NCBI GenBank assembly: GCA_030068145.1
Contig: JAPJBO010000738.1
Span: 50,832-114,831, forward strand
Length of the DNA: 64,000 nucleotides
Reading direction: 5' to 3'
Source: Diplonema papillatum
Taxonomy: Eukaryota > Euglenozoa > Diplonemea > Diplonemida > Diplonemidae
The notes below the pieces were generated by a model, which worked only from the letters and a program-made list of their open reading frames with translations, did no database searches and was not told the DNA's origin. Each line of letters begins with the position of its first letter. Within the stretch, counting starts at the first letter, position 1. Below are positions 19,946 through 31,022 of the stretch, in pieces. A program made the translations under genes and the position numbers.

Positions 19946-22900
19946 GTGCGGGTGCCGGAGGTGTCTTCGGAGTCGTTGGCGGATGACGCCACGCTCCTTG
20001 CGCCGGCGGAAGCCGAGCTGCAGCAGGCGGTCGACATCGTCGCGCGGTTCTGTGCCCTGACCGGGATGTGCCTCAACATGTCGAAAACCGTGGCAATGGG
20101 TATCCGTGCGGGCTCGACGCAGCAGCGCAGGCGGCGACCGTACGCCAGCGCGGTGAAGGTGGGCGGCGAGGCCATAGTGACGGCGACGTCTGCGAAGATC
20201 CTCGGGGTGCGAACGAGTGTGGAGAGCGTCCGAGCGAGTCGGGCCAACGATGCGCGTCTGAGCGCACATGACGGTCTGATTGACAGGCTGAGTACCTCGA
20301 AGCTTCCGTTCGATGTCCGCTGCGAGGTGGCGAGTTCGAACGTTCTCAGCAGTGTCCTTGCGGGGTGCTCCTACGAGACGTACACGCAGACGCGCCTGAA
20401 GGGGTTCCGGACGCGGGTCGTAAGGGGCGCTTTTGGGAGCAGGCAGCCGTCGAGAAGCGTGACGGCGGTGCTGTCGATCCTGGCGAAGGGTCACCGGCTT
20501 GATCCGGTTATTGCTCGGCCGTACAGGATTCTGTGCTCGTTCTTCGACGCGTGCGAGAGGCTCCCCCGCGTGTATGCCCGCATGCTGAACATCGCCCGGC
20601 TTTACAGCCGGCACGGTGTGTTGTTGCCGGAGGCGCGCCTAGGACCTGTCGGGATCGCCATCTCTGACGGTTTCACGGTCGCGGGCATCGGTTTCGAAGG
20701 TCGCGATTTTGCGACCGCGGCGCTCGAGGGCCGCCGGCTTCTCGACATGGAGAGGGGCGAGAGGCACCACGCCATCCGGGCGCGGCTACGGCAGACTACC
20801 TGGACGCAGCTTGCGAGGCAACGACCGTCTTACGACGGTGTGCAGGCAGGGGTGGACTGCAGGCGTACGAACGAGCTGCGCCTGGCGACGGCTGACGCTG
20901 GCGAGAAACGTGCACTGGCGGTGATCCTGTCCGGGGGAGTGTTTCTCGCAGCGCGGTGGGGACGGAATGCGCGTGCGAACGGAGGGGCGGCCGGGTCGGA
21001 CGGGTCGCCGAGCTCCTCGGCGTCCGTGTCGTCGACCGCCTCTGATACGACAGGCAGCTTTGACGAGCACGCCTCCGAGTCCTCCTCTTCGGAACCTCAG
21101 CGTCCGCCGCTGGACCGCGGCTGCAGGGACTGCGACCGGGGCGTCCAGGACACAGCGGATCACCTGTGGTGGGAGTGCCCCGCCTACGACGAGATCCGCG
21201 GCCGTCCTTGCTTCGCCGAACTCCTGCGGGCGGACCGGGCGAGGTGGCCGTCTTGCACGCGTGTGCATGGGGTTATTGTCGAAGGAATGCGGGTGGAGGT
21301 CGCGGCCCTTCACCGCCTCATGGCGGCGGTGTACACTGCACGCGTGGAGGCGGAGCGACGCCGCCTCTCCGCGGTGCAACCGATGCACCCCTGGCACGCA
21401 GCTGCGCCGCTGCCGGCGGTGCAACACGTGTTCAACTTCGACCGCCTTCCGGATGAGCCGCCGAGATGGCCGTACGGCGGCCGTGCGATGCGGGCGCTCA
21501 AGGGCTGGCTGTCGGCACTGAGGTGGACGAACGCAGGCGAGGTGTCGTGCGTTGAGCTGGCAGTGGACTTCGAGGTCCACACCGGGGTCGACGTCCCTGC
21601 CCCCCCGGGAATACGAAGGCTCGCCGCCAACCAGAGGGGGAAGACCCTCTGGACGATGCTGTCGACATTGTGCCGCCTGTGCCGAGACCTGCAGCTGCCG
21701 TCGCCGTTGCCTGCCGAGCGGAAGGTCCGGGTGGGCTCGATGAGGACCCTGGGGGCGCCGATGCTGTGGGGGGGATTGACACCTCGCCCACGCTTCGCCG
21801 GGGGCGAGGAGACGCACGGGGTGCTGGAGGCGAGCTTTCCGCGGGCAGCTGCCGGGGACGGGAAGAACTGGGGCGGGGACGTGTTCCCGCAGTACGACGC
21901 GGCGCGGCGGGCACAGCGTTCGCTGCGCTGGGACGTGCCCACCCCTCTGCCGCAACGCCCGCGCCTTCCCGTGCTTGTACCGGCTGCGCAGGCGGACCCT
22001 CTGCTCCGCACGCAGTCGGTCTGCGATGCCTGCGCAAAGCAGAAGTGCGCGGTGTGCACTGGCATGCGAAGAAACTACAGCCTTGTAGTTGACCAGTGCT
22101 GCCAGGTGCACCACCGCCCGGACGACGGCCTGCGCATTCAATGCTGCCGGGCGCATCGGCTGACGCGATGCGGGACCTGCCCGAACGCCGACGCGTGCTG
22201 CGGACGGGGGCATCACAGGGGTGGTGCTGGCCGCGACAGCAGCAGTGGCGACGGGGGTGGCGGTGGTCATGGCGGCCGCGGCCGTGGCCGCGGCCGCGGC
22301 GGCCGGGGCGGCGGAGACGACAGTGGCGGAGACGGTGGCGGCGGCCGCGGCACTGGTCGCGGCCGCGCACGCGGCGGCGCACGCGGTGGCGGTCGCGGCG
22401 GCGGCGGCGGTGGCGGTCGCGGCGAGAGCGACGGCCTCACAGGCCGGAAGCGGCGCGCGCCGTCCCCACCGGGGACACCTACTAGCCGTGGCCGGAGAAG
22501 GCGGACGACGAAATCGCCCCCGAAGCGCGCCCCCCCGCCAGCAGGCAGGAAGCGACCCGCGCCTTGCACCCCCACGACCTCTCCCGCAGCCGCGCTGCGC
22601 GCACGACGACGACGACGCGCCGATCTCGGCGACGACGGCACTGGCCTCGCCGGCCCGAACACACCGCGCCCACCCGGCCCCGCCCGGCCCTCTTCGATGG
22701 CAGGCCCTGACTCGGGCTCTTTTTCTGATTCTGGTTCCGACCCTCCACGGGTCACACAACGATCGCGCCCTCCCGCCGGCTCTTCCCGGCTACTCACGTC
22801 CTCCGCATCGCGGCGTGCCTATCGGCGCAAACGAGAAAGCGAAGACTCCGATTCCTTTTCGGATTATGAGATCGTGAGCAACTGCCAACAACAGTTGCAA

Positions 22901-22960
22901 CCGACTAGAGTTGCGCCGCGCCGAAAGCGCGGAAAAAGTGACCCTTCTGGAGTCACGTAG
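19946..22960 (+). pseudogene. Non-LTR retrotransposon ORF, copy 2; 5'-truncated
   Basis: A single open frame of about 1000 codons beginning in RT just before motif C (SLADDATLLA), so fingers, motif A and motif B are absent. It keeps the thumb, the C-terminal CCHC motif, ELAVDFEVHTG, the Cys/His module, a Gly/Arg-rich region longer than in copy 1, and the tail SGVT. It has no natural ATG at the junction. The first 600 bp are clearly diverged from copy 1, but from about 20547 onward the two are nearly identical. It appears to be a tandem duplicate of about 16970-19945. It cannot encode an active RT. Confidence 0.85.
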
Positions 22961-22973
22961 CGAAAAGCTGGCA

Positions 22974-23022
22974 TAGTGTGGTACTCATTTGCTTGCAAAT
23001 GACTCCCCACTAACGCAACAAG
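22974..23022 (+). repeat. Direct repeat DR3
   Basis: Third copy of the 49-bp block, at the same distance from the stop codon as DR2. It runs straight into the right inverted repeat. Confidence 0.9.
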
Positions 23023-23031
23023 ACGACGCAA

Positions 23032-23104
23032 AATTGTGAAAAGTTGTGACTTGATTTGGAATTCTGTGATTTTTTCTGCTAGAAAATAGGTGGATCGCCC
23101 CAAT
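23032..23104. repeat. Right inverted repeat of the RT locus
   Basis: Its reverse complement starts 'ggggcgatccacctatttt' and matches 15538-15585. No convincing target-site duplication is seen outside the pair. Confidence 0.65.
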
Positions 23105-23640
23105 AATAAAGTTCGCTTTCTGTTGGTCTCTTAACCGCTGGCCTACTGCTGCAGGTACTAGCTTTTCTTCCCTTCTTGGAGTCCTTGGTGCGTTTTCATA
23201 TCCATCCCCTTCGCAGTGAGCACAAACCCGTGTCTGAGGCAAGTGCGGTCACGCGCAAGAGTCGTCGTAAGACGCGAGAAGACAGCTCATCTTCTGGCAG
23301 TGCTGCAATCAGAACTACGACGTCAACTGCTTGAGGAAGCGACTCTCGCAGAGTCGTGGCGTACTTCAGGCAGTCCCGAAAGCCCTCACTACAACCCACC
23401 CTTACTTCTGTCATCGGTTTAGTGCGGAGTGTTGCTGTCCCTATTGCACCTGCTCTTCTGTTGGGCGCACTCGTCTTTATTCTGTGTGCACAGAAACGTG
23501 GCCCCCGACCCCCAGAAAAAGCACTGTTTCCTCGTAGCAGCAGTGGTGCTCTCGTTCCGTCAGATGGTAGGATAGCCCACAATGCACAAAACGGAAAAGA
23601 TGGAAGGTAGCAAAAGAAACCATAAAAGGCGGCTCAAGGA
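23105..23640. other. No gene recognised
   Basis: Only short overlapping frames. It borders the LINE remnant. Confidence 0.4.
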
Positions 23641-24560
23641 GGAACAAAACACCGCGAGAGTAGGAGAAAGTAGAAAAGGGAAACTAGAGGTTTCGTTGAC
23701 CGCACTACCCTATACCCCCGATACCAGATACCAGCCGAGAGACGGCAGCCTACCGTGACTACCAGAGCCTCGCTGCAAAACATCTCTCTTCGTAGGCGCG
23801 GTAGACGTGGTTGGCATACTGGGAGGATGTTGAGAGGCGTCAGGGTTGGCGGGAGGAGGCGCAGGAGGAACTTCAGGCAGCTGTAGAGCGCGAACTCCTC
23901 GGCGCGGTAGCTGTGCGGGTGTTTGCCGGCGGGCAAAGAGGCATCGAACGTGCGTCGGTCGCCGGTGGACTTGATGGGCAGGCCGTGGTCCGGCTTGATG
24001 GTAACCGACGGCCCAAGATCAATAAACACGCCGGCAGCCCCCCAAGTCGTACGGCCCGCCGTGCTCCTCAGCCACGGGAGTATGGCAGCGCTGGCGTTGG
24101 CGTCGCAGATCGAGGGCAGCGGGGGGTCACCGTGTCAAACGGAGCCGTCTGGCCAGGCGACGCAGTCCGGGTGGGGTAGTTCCGCCAGGCGTTTCAGCAC
24201 CGCTTGTTTTTTCTCCGCATTGCTGGCGTGCTTGCGGACTTTCAGCGACGTGTAGATCTCGACGCCGGGCCTGGGAACCCAGGGGGCGAACAAATGGAAG
24301 TCGCGGAGCTCCCGACGGCAACCGTCCGTGCCCGCTTTCTCGCGGATGTTGTCGGACGTCGACTTCAGGAGCGTGTCCAGGGAGCTCGTGCGCCCACAGA
24401 ACCTGGTTGAATTCAACTTTTTCCCGGAGGGCCGCGATCCTGCACTTTGCGAGCGTGCGGATCGGGAGGATGCCAGTCTCCTGTTGCCCGGCGAATTCGG
24501 CGACGCCTTTGCGACAGCCCAGGATGAGGGTAAGGGCACGACGATGCATGCGTTCCAGAG
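23641..24560 (-). pseudogene. LINE remnant with RNase H-like domain (ingi/L1Tc-like organisation)
   Basis: Read on the minus strand from 24549: a post-RT segment (LGCRKGVAEFAG...TGILPIRTLA), a frameshift, then ELPHPDCVAWPDGSV, an in-frame stop, GAAGVFIDLG and HSYRAEEFALYSCL. The pattern of (A/T)DGS, GAAGV and SYRAE...AL is that of RNase H domains attached to non-LTR elements such as trypanosome ingi. At least one stop and one frameshift are present, so it is dead. It is a different element from the RT units at 15.7-23 kb, as the RNase H type and flanks do not match. Confidence 0.6.
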
Positions 24561-24919
24561 CTAGTACCCTGAAGTGATGAAAAAGATAAAAGAGGAAAAA
24601 GGGGAAATAGGAGACATAACAAAGAGTAACAGTACCATTTCTCCCGCGACTGCATCAATAACAAAGGGAGAAAGAGCTACGAGTGAAGGCGCTAGCTGAG
24701 AAATAATAGCAAGTATTCGCTGAACACATTGCCTGAAAAATGCCCGAGGGACTGGCACTGTAGACTACAGTGTAGTCGCCGTACACGGGGGGGTAGGAAT
24801 GCCCCTGTTTACATTTCGAGGACGAAAAAAGACAAAGAGACGAAAAAAGACAAAAAAAGACGAAAAAAGACACTGCAGGCAGTTCCTCAAAGGAAAGGTG
24901 CAAAAAAACACATACTGCA

Positions 24920-25565
24920 CTACACCTTCTTGGCTTTTTGCTCGGACGCTTTCTTCTGGGCCCGCTTTGCAGTAGTAGCTACCGCAGTCACTTTGTGAAC
25001 CCTCACAAGGTCCATTCTCGGCCATCGCTCTGCCAATTCATTGCACTAAAAACCCTCTCCTGAACAGCGGTATGAGGAATAATCGCACACAGGCGTCTTG
25101 CCTTCGGTGGGAGTTTGCAGTGTGGAAAGAGACGGGAGGCAATGGTCCAGAACTTCTCCGGTGACGACTTTTCGTGACTCCGCAACATTCGGGAGTCGAA
25201 AGGCTCCTCACCAGAGAGAAAGGAGGAGAGTTCTCTCAGGATCGCATCCTCCTCATCAGGAAACAATGCAGCAACTGCATTCTCTGCGTCGGTGATGAGT
25301 CCCAGCTTGTCGAACTGGGTCAGGTACCTTCCTGAGCCTTCTGGCACAGCCCCATCGTCGGTTGGGATGTATGACAAAGGGGAGAGCACAGTTGCCAAGA
25401 CACACTCGTTGGAATTCGCGTACTGCGCCTTCCTGTCGCTTAGGCACTTCAGCACCTTCCTCTGGTTGGCAGCCTCTCCTGGCGGCACGGCCTGCGACTC
25501 AACAAACTTTGTCAGTGCGAAAAGTGTAGGCAGGATGTGGTCAATTCGGCAGCGGTTCTGTCGGC
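24920..25565 (-). pseudogene. hAT transposase C-terminal remnant
   Basis: The minus-strand frame includes FWTIASRLFPHCKLPPKARR and then IIPHTAVQERVFSAMN. This is the hAT C-terminal dimerisation signature: W near the start, 'ip.s.a..ERvFS' near the end. A one-base frameshift after FSA leads into ELAERWPRMDLVRVHKVTA and a basic tail ending at 24920. The N-terminal BED finger and most of the DDE core are missing. Confidence 0.7.
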
Positions 25566-25574
25566 GAGTGGCGA

Positions 25575-25660
25575 GGGGTTGCAAACCCCCCCGAGGGCCT
25601 CCCGAGGGACTAAAACCGACACCGAGGCAAAATTGGCGGAAATTATTGCCGAATAAATGC
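25575..25660 (-). repeat. Small dispersed repeat shared with 60.7-61.05 kb
   Basis: The block 'gggttgcaaacccccc...actaaaaccgacac' recurs at 60695-60745, and the 'aaaaccgacacc...gccgaata' portion at 61008-61055. It is probably a small non-autonomous element. Confidence 0.5.
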
Positions 25661-25826
25661 TTATTAGTCTGTGCTGACAGCCCTTTCTCACAAGCATGAT
25701 CCACAAGGTTCTTGGGTATTACTCTGAAAATTACTACTGATGTCTTTTTTCGTCCTTTTTTCGTCTTTTTTCAGCCGACGAAAAAGACCGCCGGGTTGAA
25801 AAAAGACAAGGGGCATCCCTAGGGGC

Positions 25827-25851
25827 GGGGGGGGGGGGGGGGGGGGGGGGG
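25827..25851. repeat. 25-base G homopolymer
   Basis: A run of 25 G. The length may be inaccurate in assembly. It could form a G-quadruplex and marks the hAT insertion site. Confidence 0.8.
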
Positions 25852-25962
25852 TAGGTACACGGTGTGCTCCAGCATCGGTTGGGGGAGTGAAACTGTGCGG
25901 TCGATTTTGCGGGTGTGCCACACCCGCAAATCCAGTGTAAATACCAGCCACTCCATTGGGAA
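25852..25962 (-). repeat. Inverted repeat, left partner
   Basis: Its reverse complement matches 28103-28272 (blocks 'gctggagcacaccgtgta', 'tttgcgggtgt' and 'cgaccgcacagtt'). Each copy has an internal hairpin of tttgcgggtgtg with cacacccgcaaa. The pair flanks the RT remnant. Confidence 0.7.
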
Positions 25963-26177
25963 CTGAGCTCTAGCAAATGGGAAGTAAGCTGTCTTCGACA
26001 GCGCTCCTTCAGCCCCAGGTCCATCTGCCAAATCTAGGCCGATATTTGGCGCACTTTTTAGTAAACTCTTGGTATGGACAGCACCTGGTCCCAGACCGAG
26101 CGCGAACAGTATACGGATGACCCGCAGCACCTCACCGACAACATTGCACGACCGGATGAGAGGGGCCATCAGACGAA

Positions 26178-27450
26178 ACGTCCCGGTGACATCGGGCAAC
26201 AAACACCGAAATCGTGGTGGACGAAAACACTGACATCCCTCTCACGCCGGAAGCATTTAAAAGGATGAAAAAGGACACAACGAAGAAACGGGGAAGGCGT
26301 ACACGAAATGAGGCGGAACAGAGAAGAAGTTGGAAGCCGTCGACGGCAAACGCGCAGTCCGAAGCCGATACGCCCATCACCTTGCAGCAGGTAGACAGAG
26401 CGATCGAGACGCTGAAGAAGACGAGCTTGGACCCGGAAGGGCTTTGCCATCTGGCCTACAAATGCCTAGGCGAAGGGATGCGACTCCGCATACTTGACCT
26501 CTGCAACGCATCTTGGAGCAACGCGAGTGTTCCCTACCAGCGGCTACACAGGCACATGTGACGCCGCTCCCGAAGCCGGGCAAAGACCACTCGGTGCCAT
26601 CGGGCTACCGGCCGATTTCGCTCACGAGCGTTGGCCTCTAAGATAGTGGAGACCACTATCAAAGACCGCCCCACGTTCCTCCATCGATGGACTCCTCAGT
26701 CCGCGCAGGGAGGCTTCCGGGTAGGGAGAGGCACAGAGGAGCAGCTCTACACCGTGACGCGGCAATCAACCGGAAAAAAGGCCGATTCACATGCTGCTCG
26801 TCTTCGACCTGGCGCGTGCTTTCGACACAGTAGACCACGCGCGCCTAGAGAACCAGATGGTGGAGCGGGGCATCCTGCTGAAACTCATTCGATGGGTGGA
26901 GTCCTTCCTGAAGGACCGGAACTCGATCGTCCGAGTAACGGCGAATACGGCGCCTCGGCAGAACTCGAGAGCGGTGTTCCTCAAGGGTCAGTACTGGATA
27001 CTCTTCCTCCTGTACATCGACGACCTCGGAGACGACCTGGCGAAACTGAAGGACGCAACGGCCTCGCCCTTCGCCGATGAAGTAGGCGCAGTAGCGACGG
27101 ACAGAACGACGGCGGAGATGGCGAAAAACGTGTGCTGGGTAATACGGGCGATGGAAAATTGGTTGGACGAAGCGTTATCATGCAGGGTCAAAACCTTGTG
27201 TCTTTTTAGTAAATGGCCACCAAAAACTTTCCGGAAAAAAACTGGGTTTTTTAAATTTTAAAATTTTGGAACAAAAACTGCGGTAATTTTTGAGGAAGTT
27301 GAGCAAGATTTTTTTTTTCCAATTTTTCTTTTTGGGGGCCATCGGCCCCGCGGCAGCGTTTAAAAAAGACACAAGGTTTTGATCCTGCATGTTATGCAAC
27401 TATCGCACGCACAAACGGAAGCGATAATATTCAAACGCCCGGAAAGCCTG
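26178..27450 (+). pseudogene. Degenerate non-LTR reverse transcriptase interrupted by a MITE
   Basis: Pieces in all three frames match LINE RT: TPLPKPGKD...YRPISLTS (about 26560-26630), QGGFRVGRGTEEQLY (about 26706), LLVFDLARAFDTVDH (motif A, about 26791), SGVPQGSVL (motif B, about 26970) and FADEVGAVA (motif C, about 27070, with the second catalytic Asp lost to Glu). A MITE at 27179-27391 splits the region after WLDEAL; the downstream flank reads AQTEAIIFKR as expected. Several frameshifts. It is a different family from the 15.7-23 kb copies (QGSVL versus QGCPLS). Confidence 0.8.
27179..27391 (+). mobile_element. MITE, copy 1 (213 bp)
   Basis: The ends are inverted repeats starting CATGCAGG(G/A)TCAAAACC and continuing to TTGTGTC over about 28 bp. 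A 4-bp TTAT flanks both sides (27175-27178 and 27392-27395) as a candidate target duplication. It lies inside the RT remnant, so it inserted later. A second copy, in the opposite orientation, is at 61071-61276. Confidence 0.85.
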
Positions 27451-28102
27451 ACGCGTCGCCGCCGACAAAAGAAAGTTCCCGCAACCCGAGCGAACAAGTC
27501 GATCCGCGCAGACGCGGACAAAAGGAGAACGGCTCTTCGGCTGATTGCACCACATAGCGATCACCACGAACCAGACTGAACGGAAGAGCGGTGCTCACCC
27601 TGCAAGAGACGATTGCGGAGGAGAGCATCGGAGAAGACTCCGACCGGTTGACAAACCCCCTGGTGAGGAAACTCAAATGATTGCAGTCCACGTTGCCGAC
27701 ACGTTCACAGATCTTTTTGCCCGGAAGATTCCACGAGGTGATACACATACGCGTGCACCTAGTGGTCTGGTGCAGATTTTGTGCCTTGACATTCCGGTGC
27801 GGATTGGTTGTTTTTAAAAACTGTTCCCTCAGAATTTTTCAGAAGTGTGCACGCACGCAGGACCTGAAACAAGAAAGAAACTCCGAGTGCCTTTGCATCA
27901 TGGACACTCATGCTGTGACCGCCATAGCAGCAAGTCACACTCTCTCGAGTCTCTGCAAGGTTTGTAGGATGGATTACTTTCTGTTTCCACTCCAAATGAA
28001 AGTAATAAGACTGAGCGGGTCCTTGCAGCGAGAAATGCAAAAGTCCCGGTTTGAACCTGGGGAATGGTAGTGGCCATACAGATGCACGCGATTTGCAGGC
28101 GG
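27451..28102. other. No gene recognised
   Basis: Degenerate sequence following the RT remnant. No intact domain. Confidence 0.4.
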
Positions 28103-28272
28103 CTCACAGGAGTGGCTGGCATTTACACTGATTTTGCGGGTGTCACACAGGATTTCACACTGGATTTGCGGGTGTGGCACTCTGGATTTCACACTGGATT
28201 TGCGGGTGTACCCACACCCGCCATTTCGACCGCACAGTTCACTCCCCCCATCGGTGCTGGAGCACACCGTGT
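28103..28272 (+). repeat. Inverted repeat, right partner
   Basis: Pairs with 25852-25962. An internal unit of about 30 bp ('ggatttcacactggatttgcgggtgt') is tandemly repeated here only. Confidence 0.7.
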
Positions 28273-28664
28273 ATCCCGCAAAAAATTGCGGTTCGGGTAA
28301 TCCTGGGGCTCTGCAGAAGCCCGGACCAGGCGGAGTCGACTACACGCGAAACTTCCGCTTTTTTCACGGTTTCCTTTTTCTTCACGACGCTAAGCAGGGC
28401 CTTATATAAAAGGTCCTCCCACGTAACTGTCCGTAAGTTGCTCGGAGTTACTAAAAATCCCACGTGCAGGTGGGGTTTACTCATGGTAGCGCCACCCTGC
28501 AAGAATTGCCATAGCTCACCGAGACTGTGGCAAATTTGATGCGAGTAGTGGAGTAGACTGTATTTGTGGAACCGGTACTGCAGTACTGCTCGTGTGGTAC
28601 ACTGTTGTAGTGTAGTACTACTGGCCCCTCATCGAGTTGTCTTTTTTTTTCTTTTTTTTTCCCC
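28273..28664. other. No gene recognised
   Basis: A/T- and T-rich intergenic DNA upstream of the candidate exon at 28745. A long T tract lies at 28640-28661. Confidence 0.4.
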
Positions 28665-28674
28665 CATATATAAG
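28665..28674 (+). promoter_or_regulatory. TATA-like box
   Basis: 'catatataag' lies after a T-rich tract, about 75 bp upstream of the candidate start at 28745. Confidence 0.3.
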
Positions 28675-28744
28675 CCACTGCGTTAAGAAATGTAAAACGA
28701 ACCAAAAAATCTAGCATCTTCTTTTGAAAAACGTTCGACTGAGC

Positions 28745-28879
28745 ATGTCAGGCAAGCGAACTAGCGAGAGTTGCTACGATTATCGGGCCCGATGCAGTGG
28801 TAAAAGGGATCAATTGACAATCGACCTCAGAAACCGAGAACGGCAGGCAGCTGTTCTGGGGACGGTTGCCCAGGCCCTC
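28745..28879 (+). CDS. Candidate first exon, unknown small basic protein
   Basis: An ATG at 28745 opens 45 codons (MSGKRTSESCYDYRARCSGK, then an LTIDLRNRERQAAVL helix) ending at an excellent donor, GTAAGT, at 28880 with phase 0. A TATA-like box and T-tract precede it. No downstream exon could be identified with confidence; a possible one lies near 29040-29210. The family is not recognised. Confidence 0.3.
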
Positions 28880-29670
28880 GTAAGTATGTGCTCGGGAGCG
28901 GGCTATCCGCGTTTCTCGCCTCTTCGCTTGCTTGCTGCGCAGCCGTGCTTTGCTGGGTGTATGCCACTCCCGATCTGGGAGGAGTGGCGTCGCCACTCGG
29001 TCTCGGAGTATTTTTGTTTCCGCAGACTAAAGAGCAGCTAGCCAGCCACTCGCACTTCCTTCAAGGCAGCTGTGGCAATAATACGAATTCAAGACCTTCA
29101 CGGAACTGCGAGGAATGGTTGGCGGCGTCGTGTACAAAATGTCGATCTGCCGAGACAGCCAGCGATAGCGGGCTCAGGGGACAGGTCTTGCCCCCTCCCA
29201 ACAAGTGTACTTAACCTCAAATCCCTTTCCAGTAAATCAGGATCGGGCTGTGCTGCGTCCTCCAGGATTGGCACATCTCCCTTTCAGTGCGGCTTGTGGG
29301 TTTGACACCCTGAGCCTCGCACACGTGTAAAGACGGGTAGTAGAAGAGCGCTGTGTCCAACATGAGCCTGCGAGCGTTTAACCACGTCAGGCCTGCGGGA
29401 TCAAGGACGTTCCTCGGTCGCGAATGGTTTGTACCCTGCGGTGCCGACGAGGCTGACCCGGTTTCCCAAGCCGCCTTCGCCACCACACGGCTACAACCCG
29501 AGTTCCTCGCGGGACTCCGAACGGAAGGGAGGAAATATAGGGGTGGTGGAGGGAAAATACAATGGTATCGCCCTGACGCGGACACTTGTTTGCTGTTGCT
29601 TGCTTCTCAAAGGATTCTCTTTCCGCCGGTTTTTCGATGGGTGAGACCCAGCAACGAACCCGCTGGCATC
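28880..29670. other. No gene recognised
   Basis: If the exon at 28745 is real this is intron. Otherwise no structure seen. Confidence 0.35.
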
Positions 29671-29983
29671 GCCCCTCGAAGAAGCGGGCGGTTCGACGGA
29701 TGCTTCCTCGTGAATGCGGGCCGCCGCGGAAGATCCAGATGGTCGGTGCCACGGAGTGGCTGAAGACCATCAACAAAGAAGCCGCCCCTGACCCCTCGCC
29801 AGCAATACGAAAAGCAACGCTCTCTACGCGGCGCTCCACTCGTCGCGTTGCTGGCGAGGGATCAGGGGCGGCTTCTTTGTTGATGTCCTGTCTTCAGCCA
29901 CTCCGTGGCACCGACCATCTGGATCTTCCGCGGCGGCCCGCATTCGCGAGGAAGTATCCGTTGAACCGCCCGCTTCTTCGGGG
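29671..29983. repeat. Large palindrome (135-bp arms, 42-bp loop)
   Basis: Arms at 29671-29805 and 29848-29983 are inverted copies with only a few mismatches and one small indel. The arms contain 'gaagaagcgggcggttc' and 'aacaaagaagccgcccctg'. Neither arm matches another sequence in the window. Confidence 0.9.
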
Positions 29984-30239
29984 ACACAACTGCCAGACGG
30001 CGTCTTTTATTGCTCGGGGCGGAGTTTTACGTGGCGGTTCTAACCAGAAGCCCGGTGCCGCCAGGCACGAGACCCGACAGCGACAGCAGGATTGACAGGA
30101 AGGTGCGGTTAGGCATATTGTTTGCCTCCCGAACAACGGGACTTCCGCTACGAAACTGAAGGTCTGGGGTTGACCCTTTTTGATGCCCATTCGATGATGC
30201 ATGTTCATCATTCTCGTCCCTGCAGCCCAGAACGAGAGA

Positions 30240-30270
<31 letters not shown>

Positions 30271-31022
30271 TTACAGTGCAGAGACCGTTCTCTCCGGGGA
30301 TTTGCTCAGTCCGGTCGCCCCGCTACTGTCCCGTACCAGTTACGTCAGCCGCGGTGCGAATCGCGGGCGCCCCCCCGGATGATTGCGTCGCTGATATGGC
30401 GGGGCGTTCTGCCGTGGTGACAAAGTTACGTCAGCCGCGGCGCGAACCCCGGTGCCCGGATGATTGCGTCGCTGATGGCGCAGCCGGCGGGACGAGACCG
30501 CCTGGCGGGCGTGCGTCGGCGTAACTACGAAGAGGGTCTTCCGTTGACGCGTACGCCCGGCGCTACTTTTACCTGCGCTTCGTCGGCTACAACGCTTTCT
30601 CACTGTTGATTCGCCCCCAGGCTTTTCCCGGGGGTTTCTAATGAAGCAGGTGACTAGTTGAGTCGCAGCTCTTGTCTTGACCCAAACAGTCCTGAAATAC
30701 TCGGTGCTTATACAAAAAAGAAGTGACAGAAGTTCAAGCGCGCTGTATTTTTCGCTTTTCTCACGGAAAGCGGGGGGTCGGTCCTTACTTTAGACAAGTG
30801 TGGGCAGCACAAACTCAAGAGGTCGCGTCAACTATTCCTGCCGCATTAGCACACTTTCCAGTTTGTGTTGCGGTTAAAAGAAAAAGAGAGGGCGAGAGGG
30901 AGAGGGCGGGGGAAACGTGTTAGAGTGCAGGGACCACTCTCGCTCGACTTCGGAGAGTTTCCGGTCTCCTCACTTCTCGTCGTACCGCTACAGCAGGGCG
31001 TCAGCACGCCGTATGGAAAACT
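29984..31022. other. Repeats only
   Basis: A (GA)n run lies at 30237-30270. Two tandem copies of a unit of about 85 bp with 'ttacgtcagccgcgg' and 'ggatgattgcgtcgctgat' lie at about 30338-30480. A smaller GA-rich stretch is near 30880-30910. No gene. Confidence 0.5.

Larger units (their letters stand above)
24794..25821 (-). mobile_element. Decayed hAT-type DNA transposon
   Basis: The left end reads TAGGAATGCCCCTG and the right end, reverse complemented, TAGGGATGCCCCTTG; such TAGGGATG-like termini are typical of hAT elements. Both ends are followed inward by inverted A-rich arrays of 'gacgaaaaaagaca'. The element sits in a G-tract (seven G on the left, a 25-base G-run on the right), so an 8-bp target duplication would be hidden in the Gs. 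It contains the transposase remnant below. Confidence 0.7.

Noticed and set aside
17791-22759. Long minus-strand open frames opposite the RT units
   Set aside because: High-GC shadows of the RT ORFs; composition is Ala/Arg/Pro-rich with no motif.
23811-24255. Plus-strand frames over the LINE remnant
   Set aside because: The minus strand carries the RNase H-like motifs; the plus frames are shadows.
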